From contig JAYUSD010000072.1 in the NCBI GenBank assembly GCA_043755865.1, positions 1 through 50,386 on the forward strand: 50,386 bases of DNA, written 5' to 3'. The DNA comes from JANMDU01 sp043755865. GTDB taxonomy: Bacteria > Pseudomonadota > Gammaproteobacteria > Burkholderiales > Burkholderiaceae_C. Within the stretch, counting starts at the first letter, position 1. Each line of letters starts with the position of its first letter. A program made the position numbers and the translations under genes. Under the pieces are notes generated by a model. That model made no database searches. It worked only from the letters and a program-made list of their open reading frames with translations, and was not told the DNA's origin. This document shows positions 15,843 to 23,415 of the stretch, one piece after another.

Positions 15843-15860
15843 GATAGTTCCAAAATGCGA

Positions 15861-16361
15861 TCAGGCCTCAGCAGGAATGATCAAATTCTGGCCCGGATAA
15901 ATCTTGTCTGGATGACTAAGCATCGGCTTATTGGCTTCGAAGATGACGGGATACTTGTTGGCATCGCCGTAGTATTGCTTGGCAATCTTCGACAAATTGT
16001 CGCCGCTCTCGACCATGTGAAATTGGCAGCTTGGAGCATCGGGCTCATCGCAAGTCATCTCATCAGACACGCCGGCTACGCCGTGGACGTTGCCGCAGCA
16101 GGCGACGATTTTTTCTCGCTCTTCTTGCGTGGCAACCAGCCCCGCGACAGTGACGACTTGATCCGCCCCGCTGAAACTGATGTTCAGGTTGTCAGCCGGC
16201 AAATTGTTGGCGCGGATGTAATCTTTGATCGCAACCGATGCTGCGTCGCTTGCAGCAGCGGCTTTTTCTGCACTGCTTGGCTCAGCGACTGCGGCGGCGA
16301 CTTCTGGCTTGCTGCCGAAGAGTTTTTGGCCGGCTTCTTTGAAAAATGAAACGATACCCAT
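15861..16361 (-). CDS. kbp: BON and LysM domain protein (Kbp/YgaU family)
   Basis: 166 residues without a signal peptide, starting MGIVSFFKEAGQKLFG as in E. coli Kbp (YgaU), a cytoplasmic potassium-binding protein. After an Ala-rich linker comes a BON domain (about 40-100: IKDYIRANNLPADNLNISF, VVTVAGLVATQEEREKI), then a LysM domain (about 115-163: HMVESGDNLSKIAKQYYGDA and IYPGQNLIIP). Length and order match the family. The potassium role is by analogy. A terminator follows. Confidence 0.9.
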   Translation of the reverse strand: MGIVSFFKEAGQKLFGSKPEVAAAVAEPSSAEKAAAASDAASVAIKDYIRANNLPADNLNISFSGADQVVTVAGLVATQEEREKIVACCGNVHGVAGVSDEMTCDEPDAPSCQFHMVESGDNLSKIAKQYYGDANKYPVIFEANKPMLSHPDKIYPGQNLIIPAEA

Positions 16362-16442
16362 GGTGTGCTCCTGAAAAATGAACGATTAGAGTTAGGTTGT
16401 ACATCAAAAGCATGACGAAATGGCGAAACTCAAAATCAAAAC

Positions 16443-17912
16443 TTACTCGGCCCTGTAATTTGGTGCTTCTTTCGTGATTTGAACGTCGTGCACATGGCTT
16501 TCCCGAATGCCCGCAGTCGTGATTTCCACAAACTCTGCTCTGGCCTGCATATCAGCCACAGTCGCGCAACCGCAATATCCCATGCTGGCGCGCACGCCGC
16601 CTGCGAGCTGGAAAATGATCGCCACCACCGAGCCTTTGTAAGGCACGCGGCCTTCGATGCCTTCGGGCACCAGCTTGTCGGCGTTCGGGTTACCTGTCGT
16701 GGCTTCTTGAAAATACCTGTCTGCGCTGCCTTGCTGCATCGCGCCAATGCTGCCCATGCCGCGATAGCTCTTGTACGACCGTCCTTGAAACAGCACCACT
16801 TCTCCCGGCGCTTCTTCCGTGCCAGCAAACATGCCGCCCATCATCACGCTGCCTGCGCCTGCCGCCAACGCCTTGGCAATGTCGCCGCTGTAACGGATGC
16901 CGCCATCGGCAATCAGCGGGACGCCTGAGCCCTTGAGGGCAGTCGCCACGCTATCCACCGCCATCATCTGCGGCACGCCGACACCCGCTACGATCCTCGT
17001 CGTACATATGCTTCCCGGGCCGATGCCCACTTTCACTGCATCTGCTCCCGCCTCTGCAAGAGCCAGCGCCGCAGCTCCGGTAGCAATATTGCCGCCCACC
17101 ACATCAATTTGCGGATAATTGCGTTTCACCCATCTCACGCGCTCAATCACGCCCTTACTGTGGCCATGCGCCGTGTCCACCACAATCGCATCCACGCCGG
17201 CTTCCACCAACGCCGCCACACGCTCCTCCGTGCCCTCGCCCACGCCCACTGCAGCGCCCACACGCAACTTGCCATGCTCGTCTCGCGCAGCATTGGGGAA
17301 ATTGGTCTGCTTGGTGATGTCTTTAACTGTGATCAACCCCATAAGCTGAAACGCGTCATCCACCATCAGCAAGCGCTCCAAGCGGTGTTTATTTAAAAGC
17401 GCTTTCGCATCCTTCAAAGTCGTGCCCACAGGCGTCGTGATCAATCGCTCACGCGGCGTCATGATGGCGCTCACAGGCAAATCCATGCGCGTTTCAAAGC
17501 GCAGATCGCGCCCGGTGACGATGCCGACCACTTTGCCGCCATCGACCACCGGGAAGCCGCTCACGCCAAGCTGCTCAGAGAGCTCGATGACTTGATGCAC
17601 CTTGAAATCGGGCGGAATCACCACCGGATCACGCAACACGCCGCTCTCGTGCCGCTTGACTTTACGCACCTGCGCAGCCTGCTCTCTCGCAGTGAGATTT
17701 TTATGAATGATCCCCATGCCGCCTTCTTGCGCCATGGCAATGGCCAGCCGCGATTCGGTCACAGTGTCCATCGCAGCCGATACCAGCGGCAAATTCAGCG
17801 CGATGTTGCGCGAAAACCGGGTGGCAAGAGATGTGTCTTTGGGCAAGACAGACGAAAAGGCAGGGACGAGCAGAACATCGTCAAAAGTAAGTGCTTTGCC
17901 GAGCAGGCGCAT
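16443..17912 (-). CDS. guaB: Inosine-5'-monophosphate dehydrogenase
   Basis: Oxidises IMP to XMP with NAD, the committed step to GMP; guaA, which takes XMP on to GMP, lies on the same strand 1.4 kb downstream. 489 residues from the ATG at 17912 (GGGAAG 8 nt upstream). Order: N-terminal barrel part (TFDDVLLVPAFS), a Bateman module of two CBS domains (about 94-205), then the rest of the barrel with the catalytic Cys303 in GIGPGSICTTRIVAGVGVPQ, the ADGGIRYSGDIAKALAAGA phosphate site, and the flap YRGMGSIGAM. All key residues are present. Confidence 0.98.
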   Translation of the reverse strand: MRLLGKALTFDDVLLVPAFSSVLPKDTSLATRFSRNIALNLPLVSAAMDTVTESRLAIAMAQEGGMGIIHKNLTAREQAAQVRKVKRHESGVLRDPVVIPPDFKVHQVIELSEQLGVSGFPVVDGGKVVGIVTGRDLRFETRMDLPVSAIMTPRERLITTPVGTTLKDAKALLNKHRLERLLMVDDAFQLMGLITVKDITKQTNFPNAARDEHGKLRVGAAVGVGEGTEERVAALVEAGVDAIVVDTAHGHSKGVIERVRWVKRNYPQIDVVGGNIATGAAALALAEAGADAVKVGIGPGSICTTRIVAGVGVPQMMAVDSVATALKGSGVPLIADGGIRYSGDIAKALAAGAGSVMMGGMFAGTEEAPGEVVLFQGRSYKSYRGMGSIGAMQQGSADRYFQEATTGNPNADKLVPEGIEGRVPYKGSVVAIIFQLAGGVRASMGYCGCATVADMQARAEFVEITTAGIRESHVHDVQITKEAPNYRAE

Positions 17913-18042
17913 GTGTTTAGCTTCCCAAATGCCGGATTTTACGCAAGCTTGGTGTTGCGTCTGTATACCAAACGGTGGTTTTGTCAGCGTAAACGGCATC
18001 TGGCGCGTTGGCAGAGCAGCCCCTTGTGGCTACACTTAAGCC

Positions 18043-18573
18043 ATGAAAAAAAATGCATCCTGTCTGCGCCTGCTTCTCGCTACCGTTTTAGTGGCTTGCC
18101 TTGCGCCGCTTGCGCAAGCGCAATGGTCTTGGAAAGACAAGGATGGCCGCCGCGTCTTTAGTGATCAGCCCCCGCCCACCAGCGTGGCAGAAAAGGATAT
18201 TGTGAAACGCCCACCGGGTGTGCGCGCGCCCGCTGTTGCGAACGAGGTGTCTGCCAGCACCCCTTCAGCAGCAACCTCGACGACATCAACCACCGCCACA
18301 GCCCCCAAAATCAGCGGTAAAGACAGCGAGCTAGAAAAGAAGAAAAAAGAAGCTGACGCGAAGGAAGCAGCGGTAAAAAAAGCCGAAGCTGATAAAAATG
18401 CCGCTGCTAAAAAAGACAACTGTGATCGCGCCAAACGCGCCAAAGCTGGCTTTGATTCCGGCACGCGCATCTCCACAACCAATGCCCAAGGCGAGCGCGA
18501 AATCATGAACGAAGCAACCCGCGCCTCTGAGACGAGCCGCCTCCAAGGCATCATCAGCAGCGATTGCTCGTGA
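18043..18573 (+). CDS. DUF4124-domain periplasmic protein
   Basis: 176 residues. A signal peptide (MKKNASCLRLLLATVLVACL, cut after AQA) is followed by the short DUF4124 motif WSWKDKDGRRVFSDQPPP, then a Ser/Thr/Ala linker. A highly charged Lys/Ala helix (about 95-130) and a C-terminal segment with two cysteines follow. DUF4124 proteins are common in beta- and gammaproteobacteria and lack a defined function. Divergent from guaB. A GCCGGC repeat begins 10 nt after the stop. Confidence 0.8.
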   Translation: MKKNASCLRLLLATVLVACLAPLAQAQWSWKDKDGRRVFSDQPPPTSVAEKDIVKRPPGVRAPAVANEVSASTPSAATSTTSTTATAPKISGKDSELEKKKKEADAKEAAVKKAEADKNAAAKKDNCDRAKRAKAGFDSGTRISTTNAQGEREIMNEATRASETSRLQGIISSDCS

Positions 18574-18582
18574 TTTTTGTAT

Positions 18583-18652
18583 TGCTATTTAATTGATAGC
18601 AAACTGCGCATATTCCACGCCGGCTAACCGCCTATTTTGCTTAAAATAATCA
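18583..18652 (-). repeat. GCCGGC repeat, copy 6
   Basis: The plus strand reads TTGATAGCAAACTGCGCATA then TTCCACGCCGGCTAACCG and ends TTGCTTAAAATAATCA, the full-length form. It lies between the convergent DUF4124 and mgsA genes, with its sense strand on the mgsA side. Confidence 0.9.
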
Positions 18653-18751
18653 GCTTGACTCGTCAATGGCTGACCTTTTGCAGCATTTTAAATATGCCCA
18701 ACATTGAGCTGCACCGCAAGCGCTGCATTTAGTGCGGCATTGCGCACCCAA

Positions 18752-19153
18752 CTAATCGCCAAATATTGCCAGCCAAGACAAGGTTTGCAGCAACATTTGA
18801 GCGCTGGCCAGATTCGTGGCGCAGGGCACATTGTGTACATCACAGGCGCGCACCAAGGCATTGATATCCGGCTCATGGGGCTGCGCCGTCATGGGATCGC
18901 GCAAAAAGATCACGGCATCTATGCGGCCACTTGCAAGCCGCGCTCCAATTTGCAAATCTCCGCCCATTGGGCCGGAGAGCATGCGCTCAATTTTGAGGCC
19001 GGTGGCGCGCGTGATGCGCGCTGCTGTCGTGCCCGTGCCGCAGAGTTTGCAGGTTTCTAAAAAGCCCAAAAAATCGGTGCAAAGCGCTTCCATGTCAGAC
19101 TTTTTCGCGTCGTGTGCGATCAATGCGATGCGGTAAAGAAGAGGTTTGGCCAT
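18752..19153 (-). CDS. mgsA: Methylglyoxal synthase
   Basis: Converts dihydroxyacetone phosphate to methylglyoxal and phosphate (glycolytic bypass). 133 residues, slightly shorter than the 152 of E. coli. Family motifs are IALIAHDAKKSDM at the N-terminus, the phosphate-binding CGTGTTAARI, LSGPMGGDLQIGARLASG with the catalytic Asp, and FLRDPMTAQPHEPDI with the catalytic Asp/His pair. No allosteric extension is visible. Divergent from phaZ. Confidence 0.95.
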   Translation of the reverse strand: MAKPLLYRIALIAHDAKKSDMEALCTDFLGFLETCKLCGTGTTAARITRATGLKIERMLSGPMGGDLQIGARLASGRIDAVIFLRDPMTAQPHEPDINALVRACDVHNVPCATNLASAQMLLQTLSWLAIFGD

Positions 19154-19305
19154 CGCCGGATCATAGATTCATTCGCCAGACATTTATTCCCTAATTGGAG
19201 GCGACCGCCCAATATTCTTGCAACGAGGTGCATGAAACGCGCCTAAAATGTTGCAACGCAGCAATTTTGCTGAAAGGCCTCTGCCACAAGCTAAGCAACC
19301 ACACC

Positions 19306-20862
19306 ATGCTCTATCAAATCTACGAAACCCAGCGCTCTCTCATGGAGCCGTTTGCAGAATTTGCGCAGGCGACCGCCAAGCTTTATGGCAACCCCAACAA
19401 CAGCTTTGGCCAAATGCCGATGGCCCAGCGCACTGCCGCTGGCTTTGATTTGCTCTATCGCTTGGGTAAAGACTATGAGCGCCCGCAATTTGATATCAAA
19501 ACAGTCGCGATTGCGCATGACGGAGTGAGCACCGATGTCGCCATTCATGAGCGCATTGAGATCAACAAACCCTTTTGCGAGCTGCGCCGCTTCAAGCGCT
19601 TCACAGACGATGCCGCCACGCTCACGCGCCTGAAAGGTCAGCCGCCGGTGCTGATCGTCGCGCCGCTGTCTGGCCACTACTCCACGCTGCTGCGCGATAC
19701 CGTGCGCAGCATGCTGCAAGGCCACAAAGTCTTCATCACCGATTGGAAGAATGCGCGCACCGTGCCGCTCTCAGAAGGCGAATTTTCGCTTGATGACTAT
19801 GTCAATGACGTGCAGGATTTCATTCGCCATTTGCTCGCGCAATACGGCCATTGCCATGTGGTGAGCGTTTGCCAGCCTACTGTGCCGGTGCTCGCTGCAG
19901 TGTCTCTCATGGCTTCGCGCGGCGAGCAGCTGCCGCTTTCCATGACAATGATGGGCGGCCCGATTGATGCCCGCAAATCTCCCACAGCGGTCAACAATTT
20001 GGCGATGCAGCGCAAATACGAATGGTTTGAAAACAATGTGATCTACAAAGTGCCTTCAAACTTTGCAGGCGCGGGCCGCAAGGTGTATCCGGGCTTTTTA
20101 CAACACACCGGCTTTGTGGCCATGAATCCGAGCAACCATGCCAAAAGCCACTGGGATTATTTCAAAGATTTGGTCAAAGGCGATGACCGCAGCGTAGAAG
20201 CGCACCGCAAGTTTTACAACGAGTACAACGCTGTGCTCGATATGGACGCCAAGTATTACCTAGACACGATCAAAACTGTGTTTCAAGACTTCAAACTCGT
20301 CAACGGCACATGGGATGTGATGTCGCCTGATGGCAAGCCAGAGCGCGTGCGCCCGCAAGACATCTCTGGCTGCGCCTTGCTCACCGTAGAAGGCGAGCTC
20401 GATGATATTTCTGGCAGTGGTCAGACCCGCGCCGCGCATGATCTGTGCAGTGGCATCTCCAAAGCCGAAAAGCAGCATTACGAAGTGGCCGGCGCCGGGC
20501 ATTACGGCATCTTCTCAGGTCGCCGCTGGCGCGATATGGTGTATCCGCAAGTGCAAGAGTTTATTTTGTCTGCACACAAAAAAGCTTCCGCAAAAACGTT
20601 TGTACAAATTGCACATAAGGCGCTAGCAAAGCCGGTGGCGAAAGCTGCTGTCAAAACTGCCGTGAAAGCGCCTGGAAAGACCCTGACACAGGCTGCCCCA
20701 AAAGCGACCAGCAAAGCCGGTGCCGCACCAGTGAAAGCATCAAAAAATATGCCTAATCGGCCTGTAGCCGGCAAGAAATCTGCGCAGAGTGCTATAAAAA
20801 GTGTAGCATCTCGAAACCAAGTATCTCGAGATGTCGCGTCTCGTAAAGCAGCCAAAGCCTGA
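19306..20862 (+). CDS. phaZ: Intracellular polyhydroxyalkanoate depolymerase with a basic tail
   Basis: Degrades stored polyhydroxybutyrate. 518 residues from the ATG at 19306 (MLYQIYETQRSLMEPFAEFA, the usual N-terminus). The alpha/beta-hydrolase core spans about 1-420, with HVVSVCQPTVPVLAAV supplying the Cys nucleophile (Cys189) typical of PhaZ1-type enzymes, and AGAGHYGIFSGRRWR supplying the catalytic His. After the core comes an Ala/Lys-rich tail of about 90 residues resembling phasin PhaF-like or histone H1-like tails, possibly for binding granules or DNA (inference). Residues 486-501 of the tail are coded by GCCGGC repeat copy 7 (VAGKKSAQSAIKSVA). Confidence 0.93.
   Translation: MLYQIYETQRSLMEPFAEFAQATAKLYGNPNNSFGQMPMAQRTAAGFDLLYRLGKDYERPQFDIKTVAIAHDGVSTDVAIHERIEINKPFCELRRFKRFTDDAATLTRLKGQPPVLIVAPLSGHYSTLLRDTVRSMLQGHKVFITDWKNARTVPLSEGEFSLDDYVNDVQDFIRHLLAQYGHCHVVSVCQPTVPVLAAVSLMASRGEQLPLSMTMMGGPIDARKSPTAVNNLAMQRKYEWFENNVIYKVPSNFAGAGRKVYPGFLQHTGFVAMNPSNHAKSHWDYFKDLVKGDDRSVEAHRKFYNEYNAVLDMDAKYYLDTIKTVFQDFKLVNGTWDVMSPDGKPERVRPQDISGCALLTVEGELDDISGSGQTRAAHDLCSGISKAEKQHYEVAGAGHYGIFSGRRWRDMVYPQVQEFILSAHKKASAKTFVQIAHKALAKPVAKAAVKTAVKAPGKTLTQAAPKATSKAGAAPVKASKNMPNRPVAGKKSAQSAIKSVASRNQVSRDVASRKAAKA
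20763..20807 (+). repeat. GCCGGC repeat, copy 7 (in frame inside phaZ tail)
   Basis: The plus strand reads GTAGCCGGCAAGAAATCTGC then GCAGAGTGCTATAAAAA and GTGTAGC. It is sense, in the same frame as in tpiA, guaA and metC, giving AGKKSAQSAIKS. Confidence 0.8.
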
Positions 20863-20940
20863 GGCGCTCGCCTAAGGCTTGCTTAACACTCGGTTTGATT
20901 GGCCTGTTGTGATGCTTTGCGCACAGCCAGCCTGAATCTC

Positions 20941-21636
20941 ATGAGTTTGGCGTCCCAACATTTGACCGCAGCAGCGCGTGCCCTGCATGCGCTGCTGCCG
21001 CAAACGCAGTGCCAGCGCTGTGGCTACCCTGATTGCGCCTCATATGCGCACGCGATTGCTCACGATGGCGCAGCCATCAACCGCTGCCCGCCGGGCGGCG
21101 AGGAAGGCGTGATGCGCTTGGCGCAGCTCACTGGCCTTGCAGCGCAAGCGCTCGATGAGAGCTGCGGCAAAGCACAAGAGCGCACGATGGCTTTCATTGA
21201 TGAAGACTGGTGCATCGGCTGCACGCTGTGCATTAAGGCCTGCCCGGTGGATGCGATCTTGGGCGCATCCAAACAGATGCACACCGTGATCGAAGCAGTG
21301 TGCACCGGCTGCGAGCTGTGCATCCCGGCCTGCCCCGTCGATTGCATTGAAATTGAAATCACCACACCGGGCCGCACTGGCTGGCAAGCATGGGAGCAGG
21401 CGCAAGCGGATGCCGCATTAGGTCGCTATGAAAAGATGAGCGCTCGGCGCTTATTCCATGCCGGCGAGAAGCCTAAGACGCTTGAAAAATCGCTAGAAAG
21501 TAAGCTTCAAGCTCTAACAGATTATCCAGAGACTGTCAGCCGCATCACCGATAGCGCAGAGCTACAAAAGAAACGCCGCTTTGTGCAAGCAGCGTTAGAA
21601 AAAGCAAAGTTGCAGGCGAAGACCCAAGCTCGATAA
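20941..21636 (+). CDS. RnfB-like ferredoxin (Fe-S electron-transfer protein)
   Basis: 231 residues from the ATG at 20941. An N-terminal four-cysteine Fe-S motif (TQCQRCGYPDCASYA, with the fourth Cys in NRCPPGGEEG) is followed by two CxxCxxCxxxCP motifs (CIGCTLCIKACP, CTGCELCIPACP) for two 4Fe-4S clusters, the RnfB layout without its membrane helix. Comamonadaceae use such stand-alone proteins; no other rnf genes are present. The C-terminal 80 residues are charged and helical. Residues 169-185 may derive from a degenerate GCCGGC repeat. The partner redox enzyme is unknown. Confidence 0.88.
   Translation: MSLASQHLTAAARALHALLPQTQCQRCGYPDCASYAHAIAHDGAAINRCPPGGEEGVMRLAQLTGLAAQALDESCGKAQERTMAFIDEDWCIGCTLCIKACPVDAILGASKQMHTVIEAVCTGCELCIPACPVDCIEIEITTPGRTGWQAWEQAQADAALGRYEKMSARRLFHAGEKPKTLEKSLESKLQALTDYPETVSRITDSAELQKKRRFVQAALEKAKLQAKTQAR
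21446..21494 (+). repeat. Possible degenerate GCCGGC repeat inside the ferredoxin gene
   Basis: The plus strand reads GCGCTTATTCCATGCCGGC followed by GAGAAGCCTAAGACGCTTG and AAAAATC, which can be aligned with the type A core through to the GCTTAAAAATCA end. If real, its orientation relative to the gene is opposite to that in tpiA, guaA, metC and phaZ. Identity is only moderate. Confidence 0.45.
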
Positions 21637-21642
21637 AGCGCG

Positions 21643-23355
21643 CTACTGCCCGGTGGCCGTCACACCGCAATCAATTTTAAAAGCCATCTGACTACCCGGC
21701 TTCAAAAGCGGAATCAACACGCCAGTACCTTGCAGATTGGCTATCGACAATTGGCCAGCGCCCGGGCCAACCGTGGGGCATACGCTGCCCGCTGCGCCGC
21801 TGGTGGTGCACGCAGGTGCGCCGATCACGCAACGCAGGCCTGTCGCCGCAGGATCAATAAGCACGGCGTTGGCAATATCTGTTGCTGTTGCGCCTGTAGC
21901 TAAAGAAACCGTGATGGTGTAGCTTGTTGTTTGGCCCGCGGTGAGTGTGGCCGGGGTGTTCACGTTGTTGGTTTTGCTGATGTTCAAGTTGGCACTGCGC
22001 GAAGTGGTGACCGTTGCTGTAGCTGTGTTGTTGCTCGGCGAGGGGTCTGTGAGCACAATGACTGTGGTGGTTCCGACTTGGTTTGCGCCTGCTGCCGTGG
22101 CCACGTTCACGTAAGAGGCGGTGGTGGTGCCTAGGCTGTTGACACTGGCGATCAGCGTGAGGGTTTGCGTGGTGCCAGCGGGCAAATAGGGGATGACCCA
22201 GTTGCTGGTGCCCGTGAAGTATGTGCCAGTGGTGACAGCTGCACTCACAAACGTCAAGCCGGGCGGAAGCTGCTCATCGATGATCACGTTTTGCGCAGGG
22301 CTGCTTCCAGATACGTTGAAAGCAGTGATGGTGAAGCTCACGGTCTCACCGACTTGGCGCGGCGTATTTGGCGTCACCGTTTTTGTCACCCCGATATTGG
22401 CTTGTTGCTGGCCAGCAAAAATACAGGCCGTGCCGTCGCTGGTGCCTGTATTGTCAGTGAGCGGTGCGTTCAATACCGCGGTTTGAGTGACAGAAGAGGG
22501 AGTGGCTGATGCAAAGTTTTGAATCTCATAGAAAGCATTGTTCACGTTACTGAACATATAAAATTTGTCAGTTGGTTGATCGTAAAACGCTGATCCTGTG
22601 CCCGAGGTGTCAGCTCCCGTGAGAGTGCGCACGGTCACGATGGCCGTCCCGGCAGCATCGTTGAGCTGAATTTGTGCATGCTGTGGACCAAGGCCTTGGT
22701 TACTTGCGCCATACAAAATGCCGTTGACACCATCGGTTGTGTCCGAAAACGCAAAATCGCCAAAATTAAGCAATGGCGTGACGTTAATAGCGTAGCTGCG
22801 AGCAATAGTGAGCGCGCCCGCGCCACTGGCAGGCACGTTGTCCACTCGGTAGATGATCGACGGAGATATCGTGTTTGTAAGGCCACCAGCTGCACCGCCT
22901 TGACCAGCAAAGTAATAGCGCCCTTGTTTGTCAAACACACCAGCCGTTGTCGTAAAGGGATTGGTCAGACCGGAAATCTGACCGACCAATTCACCTCCTG
23001 TTTGGCCCAACCGATACATGTCAATAACGCCTGCTGTTGCGTTCGTGCCGATGGCGTACAAGAAGTTATCACGGTGATTGAAACCCAAGGCGTTGAGTGT
23101 TACGACACCAATTCCAGGCACACTTGTTGATGCATTCGTACCTGTGTACACATTAACTGGCGCAGTCGCTAAAGTCGGATACCGCAGCAACCGCGTACCG
23201 GCAGCGCTCACGCGCGTTTGATAAAACTGAGCATCGCAAAACAGCGGCCCGCCCGCCTGAGCCCAAGCCGAAGGCAATTGCAGTGTCAACAACATGAAAA
23301 AGCCCAGCAGCTTGCAAAATTGTCTGCATGTACGAAGTAAAACTTTAGTTAACAT
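21643..23355 (-). CDS. Secreted protein with DUF11 repeats
   Basis: 570 residues with a signal peptide (hydrophobic LLGFFMLLTLQLPSAWAQA). Residues 35-320 form an all-beta region (LNALGFNHRDNFLYAIG, GVFDKQGRYYFAGQGG) like the N-terminal propeller-type domain often paired with DUF11. About 325-440 is a DUF11 domain (VGETVSFTITAFNVSGSSPA, IIDEQLPPGLTFVSA). About 450-570 is a second such module with four Cys. DUF11 domains occur in large surface or adhesion proteins; the role here is unknown. The gene is convergent with the ferredoxin gene, with a 6-nt gap. Confidence 0.8.
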   Translation of the reverse strand: MLTKVLLRTCRQFCKLLGFFMLLTLQLPSAWAQAGGPLFCDAQFYQTRVSAAGTRLLRYPTLATAPVNVYTGTNASTSVPGIGVVTLNALGFNHRDNFLYAIGTNATAGVIDMYRLGQTGGELVGQISGLTNPFTTTAGVFDKQGRYYFAGQGGAAGGLTNTISPSIIYRVDNVPASGAGALTIARSYAINVTPLLNFGDFAFSDTTDGVNGILYGASNQGLGPQHAQIQLNDAAGTAIVTVRTLTGADTSGTGSAFYDQPTDKFYMFSNVNNAFYEIQNFASATPSSVTQTAVLNAPLTDNTGTSDGTACIFAGQQQANIGVTKTVTPNTPRQVGETVSFTITAFNVSGSSPAQNVIIDEQLPPGLTFVSAAVTTGTYFTGTSNWVIPYLPAGTTQTLTLIASVNSLGTTTASYVNVATAAGANQVGTTTVIVLTDPSPSNNTATATVTTSRSANLNISKTNNVNTPATLTAGQTTSYTITVSLATGATATDIANAVLIDPAATGLRCVIGAPACTTSGAAGSVCPTVGPGAGQLSIANLQGTGVLIPLLKPGSQMAFKIDCGVTATGQ

Positions 23356-23415
23356 GATCTGCTATTCGTTGACTTATACGGCAAATGGCTATGGACTATT
23401 GTAATACCCACAATT

